Below are positions 16,705-25,140 of a DNA stretch of 64,000 nt, piece by piece. The stretch is taken from positions 4,715,001 to 4,779,000 of the forward strand of contig NZ_CP048209.1 in NCBI RefSeq assembly GCF_010119935.1, written 5' to 3'. Source of the stretch: Paenibacillus lycopersici (GTDB lineage Bacteria > Bacillota > Bacilli > Paenibacillales > Paenibacillaceae). The notes beneath the pieces were generated by a model. The model was not told the origin of the DNA, ran no database searches, and saw only the letters and a list, made by a program, of their open reading frames with translations. Each line of letters opens with the position of its first letter. The stretch's first letter is position 1. Made by a program: the position numbers and the translations under genes.

Positions 16705-17573
16705 CCCTGCACCTCCCCGATTCGCCGCTCCGCCCGGAACAGCCCGTACACGGCAGTACCGATGACGAACGCAAGCAGCGCCGCGGCGGACGTGAGCTTC
16801 GGATAATCCAGGCTCTGGAATTGATTGTTCATGAAATGCTGCAGCGTATAGATCGCATCGTTCGGGTAAGCGCCGGCGACCAGATACGTCTCCCGGAACA
16901 CTTTGAACGAACCGACGACCGACATGACGACGACGAAGAACGAGACGGGCACCAGGCCCGGCCAGACGATCGACCGGAACTGCCGCCAGCGGCCGGCGCC
17001 GTCGATCGACGCCGCTTCCCGCAGCTCCGCCGGGATGTTGGCAAGCCCGGCAAGGAAGAGGACGAGGTTATAGCCGGCGTTCTTCCACACATAGGCGACA
17101 AGCATGACGGCAAACGACCAGCGGCTGTTCATCCAGTCGACGGGCTGCAGTCCCCACCTGGCGAACCATCCGTTGATAGCGCCGTCCCAGTGAAACAAGG
17201 CTTGCCAGACGAGCGCGATCGACGCGACCGGCACGACGAGCGGCAGCAGGAACAGCGTCCGAAACGTCCTGCGCCATGGCACCGCCCCATTCAATGCCAG
17301 GGCGAGTCCGAGCGATACTGCGAACAAGACCGGAACGCTGACGCCCGCGAACGCGAGCGAGTTGCCGAACGCCTTGCGGAACGAGGCGCTCGCCCATAAC
17401 CGACGGTAATTATCCAATCCGACGAAATGGCCTTGCACCGGGGTATCGACTAGCGAGAAGTACGCCACCGCCCCGAACGGAATCACGTAGAACAGCATGA
17501 AGCCTGCGAAGCTCGGACCCAGGAAAGCCAGCACGGCGATGGCCTCCCGTATGATTGAGCGAAGCCTGGGCAA
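16701..17573 (-). CDS. carbohydrate ABC transporter permease, MalF type
   Basis: A 290-residue membrane protein, first gene of the importer operon. It starts at TTG 17573, seven bases after GGGAGG. Membrane segments include IAVLAFLGPSFAGFMLFYVI and VPVLFAVSLGLALALNGAV; the EAA loop that contacts the ATPase is LREAASIDGAGRWRQFRSIV with WPGLVPVS. It pairs with the MalG-type subunit. The two-component system starting at 17713 is divergent, suggesting that the histidine kinase senses the transported sugar or a cell-envelope cue linked to it. Confidence 0.9.
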   Translation of the reverse strand: MPRLRSIIREAIAVLAFLGPSFAGFMLFYVIPFGAVAYFSLVDTPVQGHFVGLDNYRRLWASASFRKAFGNSLAFAGVSVPVLFAVSLGLALALNGAVPWRRTFRTLFLLPLVVPVASIALVWQALFHWDGAINGWFARWGLQPVDWMNSRWSFAVMLVAYVWKNAGYNLVLFLAGLANIPAELREAASIDGAGRWRQFRSIVWPGLVPVSFFVVVMSVVGSFKVFRETYLVAGAYPNDAIYTLQHFMNNQFQSLDYPKLTSAAALLAFVIGTAVYGLFRAERRIGEVQG

Positions 17574-17623
17574 AGAAAAACCTCCCTTCGGTTAGCGAAC
17601 GCCACTCATCATAGCCCGCCAAT

Positions 17624-17679
17624 GTGACAACCGTGTGACGGCCCACGGCGTGACAAAACGCCGATTTCCCCGCTACAAT
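17624..17679 (+). promoter_or_regulatory. candidate promoter and GTGACA direct repeats before the two-component system
   Basis: GTGACA at 17624, GTGACG at 17635 and GTGACA at 17650 form direct repeats 11 and 15 bases apart, a spacing compatible with OmpR-type regulator dimers. The third copy doubles as a -35 element with TACAAT at 17674 after 18 bases. The region is shared with the divergent permease operon. Confidence 0.5.
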
Positions 17680-17712
17680 GACTCTATTGAACATGGATGT
17701 TTTGGAAGGAAG

Positions 17713-18411
17713 ATGAAGGTGGACAAGAGGGTACTGATCGTCGAAGACGAGATCAAGCTGCGCGAGCTAATCGCCGATTATTTGGAAGCCGAGGGACTGA
17801 CATGGCTGGAAGCCGAGAACGGAGACGAGGCGGTAGCGCTATTTCGCGAAAGCAAGCCGGATCTCGTCATTCTCGATATCATGATGCCGGGTCTGGACGG
17901 CTATGACGTATGCGAGGAAATCCGCAAGCAGTCGGATGTGCCGGTGCTGTTCCTGACGGCCAAGGGCGAGGAAGAGGACAAGCTGCTCGGCTACGACCTC
18001 GGCGCCGACGACTACATGACAAAGCCGTTCAGCCCTAAGGTGCTCGCGGCGAAAGTGAAGGCGCTGCTGCGCCGGGCGGAAGTGCCGCGCATCGAGCGAT
18101 CGGACGCGGCAGGCCGGCAGCTCGACATGAGCGGCATGCGCATCGATATCGCTGGGAGAGAGGTCGCGCTGGACGGTGCGCCGCTCGCGATTTCGCCTAA
18201 GGAATTCGACCTGCTCCTCTTCTTCGCCAGCCATCGGAATATCGTGCTCAGCCGCGATCGGATACTGGAGCATGTCTGGGGCTTCGATTATGACGGCGAT
18301 GCGCGCACGGTCGACACCCACGTCAAGCGGCTGCGGCAGAAGCTGGGTACCCGCGCGGAATGGATCGCGACGCTCCGCGGCAACGGTTACCGTTTCAAGG
18401 TGACGACATGA
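17713..18411 (+). CDS. OmpR/PhoB-family response regulator
   Basis: A 232-residue response regulator. The receiver domain (1-120) has the acidic pair in VLIVEDEIKLRELI, the phospho-acceptor aspartate in LVILDIMMPGLDGYDV, the threonine in VLFLTAKGE and the lysine in MTKPFSP. The C-terminal winged helix (about 133-232) reads ISPKEFDLLLFFASHRNIVL, then RTVDTHVKRLRQKLG and RGNGYRF. Start ATG 17713 lies close behind GGAAGG; GTG 17719 is an alternative. The stop overlaps the kinase start by ATGA. It most likely controls its own operon and the divergent sugar importer operon. Confidence 0.92.
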   Translation: MKVDKRVLIVEDEIKLRELIADYLEAEGLTWLEAENGDEAVALFRESKPDLVILDIMMPGLDGYDVCEEIRKQSDVPVLFLTAKGEEEDKLLGYDLGADDYMTKPFSPKVLAAKVKALLRRAEVPRIERSDAAGRQLDMSGMRIDIAGREVALDGAPLAISPKEFDLLLFFASHRNIVLSRDRILEHVWGFDYDGDARTVDTHVKRLRQKLGTRAEWIATLRGNGYRFKVTT

Positions 18412-20042
18412 TCCGCGTGCGCACTTCTATCGCGTTCCGGTTGTTCGCGGTCACGTTCGTCGTCATCATGCTGTTCGTCGGCCTTCTTCTGGCGCTGCTG
18501 GCGGCCGGCTTCTCCTCCTTCTACGAGCAGCGCCAGAAAAGCGATCTCAAAGCCGAGCTGCGGCAGATGGGCAGGGAGTACGCGATGCTGCCGCAGCGCG
18601 GAGGCATCCCGGGGATGCCTCCGTATATTACGCAGTTCGAAAGCGACTATTTTGCCAAAGTCGCGGTAACCACCGTTAAGAACGGCGCCATCGCCACGGT
18701 GCTCATGGGCGGCAGCGCACCGCGTAAGCAGGTCGCCTTTCGCGACGGTACGGATGGTAACCGCTTGAACGTCCCCGGCCAATCCGAAATGATTCTCGTA
18801 CCGAATCCGCCCCTGCAATCGGAGATCGACGGCATCATGTTCGCCGCGCGGCAGTGGGTCAACAACGAGGCCGAGCTCCGCGAGGTCATGGAGGAAGGCA
18901 AGACGCTGGCCTATCGGTCGACGCCCGAGGTTCTCTCCTCGCAGGATGCCTCCGTCCATCAATTGATCGCCGTGACTCGCGTATCCGGCAGCGATGCCCG
19001 GAATGGAGTCGTGCTGTTCGCCGTCGCTTCGCTGCAGCCGGTCACCCATGCGGCCAGCGTGTTCAAGGTGCTGTCGGTTTATGTGCTTGGAGGCGCGCTG
19101 GTGCTAGTGTTGCTGTTATCCTTCGGATACGCGCGGATCGTGACGAAGCCGCTTATCCGGCTGAACGCGCTGGCCGGCCGGCTGGCCAATCCAGCTAACG
19201 CCGAACGCGTGCGCTGGCAGCGCAACGACGAGATCGGGGAGCTGGCGCGCACGCTCGATTTGCTGGCGGACAATTGGCATGGGACGCTGTCGGAGCTGCA
19301 GTCGGCGAACGAGAAGCTGCGCCTCGATATCGAACGGGAGAAGAGACTCGAACGGATGCGGCGGAACTTCATCGCCGGGGTATCCCACGAGCTGAAGACG
19401 CCTTTGAGCCTGATCGGGGGCTATGCGGAGGGATTGAAGGACAATATCGGAAGCGGCGCCAAGCGCGAGAAGTACGCCGAGGTCATTCTGGAGGAAACGC
19501 GCCGGATGGCGGCCATCGTGGCCGATATGCTGGATCTGTCCCATTTGGAGTCGGGACAATATTCGCTGAAGCTGGAATCGTTCCGGTTACCGGAGCTATT
19601 AAGCGATGCTGCGGATCGGGCGGCAGTGCTCGGTGCCGACAAGTCCCTCGTCGTGGAAGCGAATCTGTCCCCCGGCTCGGAAGAACGAGCGATGGCTGTC
19701 GCCGACCGCTTCCGCGTCGACCAAGTCTTGACGAATCTGGTAACGAACGCGGTACGGCATGCTCCGGAAGGCGGCAGAATCGAAGTGACTGCGGCGGCGG
19801 ACGGCGACGACTGGCATATTGCCGTCTACAACGAAGGAGAGCCGATTCCGGAGGAGGAGCTGCGCCGCATTTGGGGGCAATTTTATCGGGTCGACAAGGC
19901 ACGAAGCCGCGAAAGCGGCGGAACGGGTATCGGCCTTGCGATCGTGCGCCAACTCCTCGAGCTGCACGGCAGCCGCTACGGCGTGCGCAACGAGCGAAAA
20001 GGCGTGTCCTTCGGGTTTACGCTTCGCCGAGAGCAGCGTTAG
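18408..20042 (+). CDS. membrane sensor histidine kinase
   Basis: A 544-residue kinase partnered with the preceding response regulator. TM1 is about residues 9-32 (LFAVTFVVIMLFVGLLLALL), followed by an extracytoplasmic sensor of about 190 residues without a recognisable named fold, TM2 (VLGGALVLVLLLSFGYARIV), HAMP, and HisKA with the phospho-histidine in FIAGVSHELKTPLSLIGGY. The ATP-binding domain shows DQVLTNLVTNAVRHAPEGG (N box) and GGTGIGLAIVRQLLELHG (G2). The ATG overlaps the regulator's stop. The large external domain makes a direct extracellular signal likely. Confidence 0.92.
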   Translation: MIRVRTSIAFRLFAVTFVVIMLFVGLLLALLAAGFSSFYEQRQKSDLKAELRQMGREYAMLPQRGGIPGMPPYITQFESDYFAKVAVTTVKNGAIATVLMGGSAPRKQVAFRDGTDGNRLNVPGQSEMILVPNPPLQSEIDGIMFAARQWVNNEAELREVMEEGKTLAYRSTPEVLSSQDASVHQLIAVTRVSGSDARNGVVLFAVASLQPVTHAASVFKVLSVYVLGGALVLVLLLSFGYARIVTKPLIRLNALAGRLANPANAERVRWQRNDEIGELARTLDLLADNWHGTLSELQSANEKLRLDIEREKRLERMRRNFIAGVSHELKTPLSLIGGYAEGLKDNIGSGAKREKYAEVILEETRRMAAIVADMLDLSHLESGQYSLKLESFRLPELLSDAADRAAVLGADKSLVVEANLSPGSEERAMAVADRFRVDQVLTNLVTNAVRHAPEGGRIEVTAAADGDDWHIAVYNEGEPIPEEELRRIWGQFYRVDKARSRESGGTGIGLAIVRQLLELHGSRYGVRNERKGVSFGFTLRREQR

Positions 20043-20213
20043 GCCGGTTGCGGCGGGCGGGTACGTGCGCGGATGCTTGCGAGAGCAGCTGTCGGGGGGA
20101 CAGGCGGTGCATAGGGAGCGTGCGACCCCGGCAGACCGTGCCGCCGAAGCGATTCGCCCACCTAGTTCGCCTTCTTAGCATTTCTTCGGCTGCATGATCA
20201 ATCGGCTCTGCTC

Positions 20214-20393
20214 GCGGACAAGAGATCCCTAATTGTTATAGAAAAGGCGTATTTTCAGAGCTGCGCGGACAGGAGATCCTTTATTCCATCGTATAGCCGT
20301 CAAAAACGAGACTTTGGAGGTACATCACGGATCGTGTGTCCATAAGGAGTTCATAAAACCGCTAATCTTCAAAAATAGCGGATCCTGTGTCCG
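20214..20393. repeat. dispersed four-motif element, copy 1
   Basis: Four versions of the motif GCGGACAGGAGATCCGTTAT occur at 20214 and 20265 on the plus strand and at 20326-20347 and 20374-20393 on the minus strand, spaced 51 and 48 bases within each pair. The gap between the kinase and the lactonase (20043-20758) contains no gene. Forward and reverse motifs could pair in RNA to give a long hairpin. Confidence 0.75.
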
Positions 20394-20758
20394 AAAAAAC
20401 GAAACGGTCAACTCCGCGCAACGCCCCTTATCCCCCCCCAATTTGGCTCGTTTGCATAATTTTCGATCGATGATCATTGACGCCGTCCGTCGCTGCTCTT
20501 CGTCTCTCGGATATGACCGGTCAGCATTTATCTTACGGCTAGTTGTCGAATACAGCGTTCAAGGTCGGAGATACCAAGCCATAACCGGATCGGTTTAGCT
20601 TGGCGAGCGGCCCTGTATTTATGTCGGATCGCAACGCGCCTCCTCCTCCTCAACTGCCGCCCCGCCGGCACGATGCGGCGAGATGCCTTTTTCAGCGAAT
20701 AATGGTAAAATGCTAGTTTAGAACAAGAAAATTCCGAGACATGGAGGTGCGCTATACA

Positions 20759-21832
20759 ATGGCGACGACATTTGCCTTTATCGGTTCCTACGCGGACGCG
20801 CAAGGACCCGGCGTATATGCCTGCGCATATGACGAGCAGACGGGGGCTTTGAAGCTGATCGGCCAGACGGACGGCCTGCAAAATCCGACATTCCTCGTAC
20901 CCGACGCGGAGCGTAGAACGATCTACACCGTCCTCGAGGGCAAGGACGCCGAAGGCCGAAAATGCGGCGCGGCCGCCGCGTACCGCTTCGATCCGGCGAG
21001 CGGCAGCCTGCAGCGGCTGAACGAAGCGATCACGCTTCCCGCGACGACCTGCCATATTACACTCGACAACACGCGCCACTTCGCGATGACGGCGAGCTAT
21101 CACGGCGGCATGATCAGCCTCTCGCCGATTCTTGACGACGGCGGCATCGGACCGACAGCCGACATGCACCGGCACGAAGGCTCCAGCGTCCATCCGGCCC
21201 AGACACAGGCGCGCGCGCACTCGGTGATCGTCGACAACGCGAACCGGTTCGCCGTCGTGTCCGATCTCGGGCTCGACAAGCTGTTCGTGTACGAGCTGGA
21301 TTTGGCGAACGCGCGCATGACGCCGCGCAGCGAGACGAGCATCGCGCCGGGCTCCGGCCCGCGCCACTTCGTCTTCCATCCGGCGCTGCCGTTCGGATAC
21401 GGTATCAATGAATTGAACAGCACGATGACGGTCTATGCCTACGATGCGAACGAAGGCAGCCTCGAGGCCGTGCAGACGGTTTCCACGCTGCCGGCATCCT
21501 TCGAGGGGGACAACGCCTGCGCGGACATCCACCTGTCGCCGGACGGCAAGTTCTTGTACGGCTCGAACCGCGGGCATGACAGCCTCGCGGTCTACGGCGT
21601 CGACCAAGCAAGCGGGCGTATCGAGCCGGTCGAGCATGTCTCCACGCTCGGCGGCCACCCGCGCAATTTCGCGCTGTCGCCGGACGGACGCTTCGTGCTC
21701 TGCGCCAATCGCGACGGCAACAACATCGTAACGTTCCGCCGCGACGCCGCAACGGGCAAGCTGCAGCCGACAGGCAGCGAGCTTCGCGTGTCCAAGCCGG
21801 TGTGCATCCGCTTCGCCGCGATCGCCGACTAA
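20759..21832 (+). CDS. lactonase-family protein (6-phosphogluconolactonase-like, seven-bladed propeller)
   Basis: A 357-residue soluble beta-propeller of the YkgB/Pgl lactonase family, which hydrolyses 6-phosphogluconolactone in the oxidative pentose phosphate pathway, although some members act on other lactones. Family phrases seen: FAFIGSYADAQGPGVYACAY, GLQNPTFLVPD, IAPGSGPRHFVFHPALPFGY, ADIHLSPDGKFLYGSNRGHD, and HPRNFALSPDGRFVLCANRD. Start is ATG 20759, eleven bases after GGAGG. It is a single gene with its own terminator. The zwf-gnd operon lacking a pgl gene lies 17 kb away, so this protein may supply the missing step. Confidence 0.88.
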   Translation: MATTFAFIGSYADAQGPGVYACAYDEQTGALKLIGQTDGLQNPTFLVPDAERRTIYTVLEGKDAEGRKCGAAAAYRFDPASGSLQRLNEAITLPATTCHITLDNTRHFAMTASYHGGMISLSPILDDGGIGPTADMHRHEGSSVHPAQTQARAHSVIVDNANRFAVVSDLGLDKLFVYELDLANARMTPRSETSIAPGSGPRHFVFHPALPFGYGINELNSTMTVYAYDANEGSLEAVQTVSTLPASFEGDNACADIHLSPDGKFLYGSNRGHDSLAVYGVDQASGRIEPVEHVSTLGGHPRNFALSPDGRFVLCANRDGNNIVTFRRDAATGKLQPTGSELRVSKPVCIRFAAIAD

Positions 21833-21883
21833 TCCGTCCGGCATGACCTTGGAACGGCCAGAACCCGTAGACCGGTCAGATAA

Positions 21884-21935
21884 GAAAAGGCCGCCTTTTG
21901 CGTCTCAATCGACGTGAAGGCGGCCTTTCTTCTTG
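21884..21935. terminator. terminator between the lactonase and yjfB genes
   Basis: AAAGGCCGCCTT and AAGGCGGCCTTT form a 12-bp perfect stem around a 19-base loop, followed by CTTCTT on the plus strand. The AAAA run on the other side gives a T-run on the minus strand, so it can serve both convergent genes. Confidence 0.82.
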
Positions 21936-21942
21936 CCGGACG

Positions 21943-22119
21943 TTACACGCGCAAGTCGATCGTGCTCCCCAAGTGGGGCTGCACGCTTTGCGCCATCATC
22001 TGCGTCAACTGCTGCGATTGCTGCGTCATCTGGTCCGTAGCCATCTTCAGTACGCCAATGCCGACATCGTTCATCAGCTTGCCTTGGGACATGGAGACGG
22101 AAACTGCCGGAATGTCCAT
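21943..22119 (-). CDS. YjfB family putative motility protein
   Basis: A 58-residue protein that starts MDIPAVSVSMSQGKLMNDVG and is rich in glutamine and methionine (QMTQQSQQLTQMMAQSV), ending TIDLRV. This matches the small YjfB family of Bacillota, described as putative motility proteins because of links to flagellar regulation. ATG 22119 follows AAGGAGG. It is monocistronic and shares the terminator with the lactonase gene. No membrane segment is predicted. Confidence 0.85.
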   Translation of the reverse strand: MDIPAVSVSMSQGKLMNDVGIGVLKMATDQMTQQSQQLTQMMAQSVQPHLGSTIDLRV

Positions 22120-22193
22120 GATCGAATCCTCCTTGCCGGAATGATTAGGTTACGAGAGTTCTATCGGATGATTGGCCGTCAATCGTTAGCGGC

Positions 22194-22276
22194 AGCGTCG
22201 GTATGCGGCGTGCGGCGTGCGGTATGCGGCGTGCGGTACGCGGAATGAGGCACGCGGAATGAGGCATGCGGAATGA
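22194..22276. repeat. short GCGTGCGGTAT / GCGGAATGAGGC repeats
   Basis: About four GCGTGCGG(TAT) words pass into three copies of a 14-base word A(T/C)GCGGAATGAGGC. The array lies between yjfB and the transporter fusion gene. Simple-sequence expansion is the most likely origin. Confidence 0.6.
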
Positions 22277-22323
22277 GGCTCGCATCTGGCTATCCGCCCA
22301 AGGCGACCGCCCGGTTCCCGCGG

Positions 22324-24942
22324 TCAGCCGAGCAAACCGAGCCATTGCCAGTACGGGATCGACGCGATGACGGCCAGCACGACGGCTGCCGCATAGGCGA
22401 GCGCGATCTGCTGCCCTTGGCGATGGCTGAACGCCCGTTCGTCGGAGCTGAAATAGGCGGTCAGGTAGGTCGGCGACTGATAACTGAAGAAGAACGGATC
22501 CGTCGACAGCAGCACGACGAATACCAGAATCCACGGATGAATGCCCGCTTTGGCCGCGAGCGGCAGCAGCGCCGTCACGAGCAGGATGACCGCCGCGTCG
22601 TCGCGAACGACCAGCGTCACGGCGAAGCAGAGCGCGATGACCGCCGTCAGGAACAGCGCCGGCGAGCCGAGGAAGAGGGACATATGCCCGCCCAGGTAGC
22701 CGGTCATCGCATCCACGATGCCCAGCTCGCCGGCCGCATTCGCGAAGCTGAACGCGACGCCGAGGAACAGCAGAAACGTCCAATCGATGCCCCCGAGCAG
22801 CGATTGCCTGTCGAGCACCCCGGTTATGACGAGCACCGCGAAGCCGAGCAGCATGACCCATGTGCTGTCGATGCCGTGCAGCGGCTGCAGCATCATCATG
22901 ACGATGCAGCCGACGACGACGCCGGCGGAGATCCGCTCTTCGCGGGACAACGGCCCGAGCAGCCGAAGCTGTTCATCAAGCACGCTTGCGGACACCTGCT
23001 TGACCGATTCGGAGCTCCCTTGGAACAGCCAGGACAAGACGAGCAGCATGACGGCCGCGAAGACGACGAAAGCCGGCAGCGCGTACAGCGCCCATTCCAG
23101 CCACGTGACGGGTTCTGCCGTATTCGCCAGGCTGAATGCCATCACGTTCGTATACGAACCCGTCAAGACGAACGGCGCCGTGAAGCCGTAGAACACCATC
23201 GCCGCCAACCCTAGCCCCGCCGCCCCTTTGCTGCGGTCCTTGAAGCCCATCGACTCGGACAGCGTCCGCGCGATCGGAACGCCGAGCGACACTTTGGCGG
23301 ATGACGACGGAATGAGCGGATTGAGCGCGATTCCGCCCGCCACGAGCCCCCACAGCTGGCCTCGGAAATGCGCCGGGAACCGTTTCAAGGCATGCAGGGA
23401 GAGGCGGTACAGGATGCCCGACTTCGCGATGACCACGCTGAGCGACATTATGAAGATCATATACAGCCAAGTCGGCGACGCGAACCCCGATAGCGCCGTT
23501 TCCGGTTCCACGACGCCCCCGAGCACCCAGAGCATCGCCATGCCCAGCGCCACGATATAGTCGGGCACGATATTGACGATCCAAAGCAAGACCGCCGCCA
23601 CCGCGATGCCGATGAACAGCATGCCCTTATCCGTCAAACCGGCAAACGGCGGAAGCAGCGCGAACAGGACGATCATGCCGGCCGCGGCGGCAAGGGCAAG
23701 CCATTCTGCCCATTGGCTCGGCTTGAACATGCGGCTCGCCCGCTCCGCGAACAGGACGCTCTTGTGCGAAGAGAGCTGCCGCTGCGCGAGTTGGAAATCC
23801 CGTTCCTCGTCGTGCCGGGCCGGCGCGCGGCCATAAGCGGCGTTCGCGCTCGATTCCGCCAGCTGCAGATACTCCAGAGCCCGATGATGCAGGCGTAGGC
23901 TGCGGCTGCACGCCGCTCCCCATTCATAGAGCGCGATCAGCTCGTCCGGACGCGATGACCAAGTCCCTTCGCGCAGCGCCGCTTCAACAAGCCGCAAGCC
24001 TTGTTCGGGCCCGTGCGCCAAGCTTAGCCGGACATAGCGCTCCATCGCGGGAAACGAGCCGAGCAGCGCATGCTCCGGGCATTGTCCGAGCAGAACGAAC
24101 CATTCGCCCGCCTGCCATTCAGACTGCGTCTCGCTGCGGGCAAACGCATGCAGGACGCTCTCCCACTTCCCCTCATCGCGGTAGAGCGCGCCAAGCTCAA
24201 GCCACTGTTCATGCTGCGCATAGAACGCTTCCGCCTCGTCGATCCACTGCCGCCTCGTCTTGTAATCGTAAGCCGCGCCCGCCAATTCGGCAACCGCCGC
24301 CCGAACGTCCGGCTTCAAGCAACAGCGATCCGGCTCGCCGGGCTCCACGGCCAGAAACTTCCGAAGCGCGGGATGGATCTCGGTTTCCTTGCATAGCGCA
24401 AGCCCGAACCGCCGCTCCGCGAACGGAACGGTTGCTGCGCTGAACTGAGACAGCCACAGCAGCAGCTGGACCAGCTTGTCCGGCAGCTGCGCCAGCTCCC
24501 GCTGCAGCCATTGGCTCGTCTGCTCCTTGGAATCCCGCAGCCGCTCGTTCGTATCGATCAGCCGACGGGAGATCAACCGGATGAAATACGCCGATATCGC
24601 AGGCTGCTCGGTAATGAGCGCGTCGAACGCATCCCTGTCCAGCTTCAGCAGCACGACGGCAGCAGCGGCCACCGCCGTAGCCGACCGCGCTTCGCCGGTC
24701 AGCAGCGCCATCTCGCCCAGCGTATCGCCTTCTCCCAGGACGGCCAGCGATTGCTTCGCGCCGTCCGCCTGAACGAACAGCTCCACGCTGCCCTCGTCAA
24801 TGATGTACATGCTGTCGCCGAACTCCCCTTGCGCGAACAAGACGTCGCCCGGCTGCAGCGTCTGCCGTTCCATTTTGCCGAGCAGCTTGGCCAGCTCCCG
24901 GTTGGAGAGCTCTTGAAACATTGCAATTTCCGCGATCTTCAT
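22324..24942 (-). CDS. cyclic-nucleotide-binding domain / SLC13 (DASS) transporter fusion
   Basis: An 872-residue three-part protein. Residues about 5-125 form a CRP-like cyclic-nucleotide-binding domain (QPGDVLFAQGEFGDSMYIID, VLGEGDTLGEMALLTGEARS, the phosphate-binding-cassette position). Residues about 130-400 are a soluble helical, repeat-like region. From about 410 to the end there are around eleven hydrophobic segments of the divalent anion:sodium symporter family (AALNPLIPSSSAK-type loop seen as GGIALNPLIPSSSAKVS, then SYTNVMAFSLAN and RDDAAVILLVTALLP). SLC13 proteins carry dicarboxylates, citrate or sulfate. The fusion suggests transport gated by a nucleotide or similar ligand. Single gene; start ATG behind AGGATG. 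Confidence 0.85.
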   Translation of the reverse strand: MKIAEIAMFQELSNRELAKLLGKMERQTLQPGDVLFAQGEFGDSMYIIDEGSVELFVQADGAKQSLAVLGEGDTLGEMALLTGEARSATAVAAAAVVLLKLDRDAFDALITEQPAISAYFIRLISRRLIDTNERLRDSKEQTSQWLQRELAQLPDKLVQLLLWLSQFSAATVPFAERRFGLALCKETEIHPALRKFLAVEPGEPDRCCLKPDVRAAVAELAGAAYDYKTRRQWIDEAEAFYAQHEQWLELGALYRDEGKWESVLHAFARSETQSEWQAGEWFVLLGQCPEHALLGSFPAMERYVRLSLAHGPEQGLRLVEAALREGTWSSRPDELIALYEWGAACSRSLRLHHRALEYLQLAESSANAAYGRAPARHDEERDFQLAQRQLSSHKSVLFAERASRMFKPSQWAEWLALAAAAGMIVLFALLPPFAGLTDKGMLFIGIAVAAVLLWIVNIVPDYIVALGMAMLWVLGGVVEPETALSGFASPTWLYMIFIMSLSVVIAKSGILYRLSLHALKRFPAHFRGQLWGLVAGGIALNPLIPSSSAKVSLGVPIARTLSESMGFKDRSKGAAGLGLAAMVFYGFTAPFVLTGSYTNVMAFSLANTAEPVTWLEWALYALPAFVVFAAVMLLVLSWLFQGSSESVKQVSASVLDEQLRLLGPLSREERISAGVVVGCIVMMMLQPLHGIDSTWVMLLGFAVLVITGVLDRQSLLGGIDWTFLLFLGVAFSFANAAGELGIVDAMTGYLGGHMSLFLGSPALFLTAVIALCFAVTLVVRDDAAVILLVTALLPLAAKAGIHPWILVFVVLLSTDPFFFSYQSPTYLTAYFSSDERAFSHRQGQQIALAYAAAVVLAVIASIPYWQWLGLLG

Positions 24943-25063
24943 CGTCTACGCATCCTATTCCCTATTCTTCTACCTATTGCTAGTCAAATAGTAGCACAGA
25001 TGCGATTCCGACAAATAGTGTCCATATAAGCAGATCCGTTATACGGCAGCGCCGGCAAGCAGC

Positions 25064-25106
25064 AAAAAACCGATTAGCAAGGCCGCATTCCCTCGCCAAT
25101 CGGTTC
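25064..25106 (-). terminator. terminator of the MDR oxidoreductase gene
   Basis: AACCGATTGGC and GCTAATCGGTT (minus-strand reading) form a stem with a single mismatch, followed by TTTTTTGC. It lies about 35 bases beyond the stop of the gene ending at 25141. Confidence 0.8.
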
Positions 25107-25140
25107 GTTGTACGGACTCAACCGCCGATATGCTCTATGG

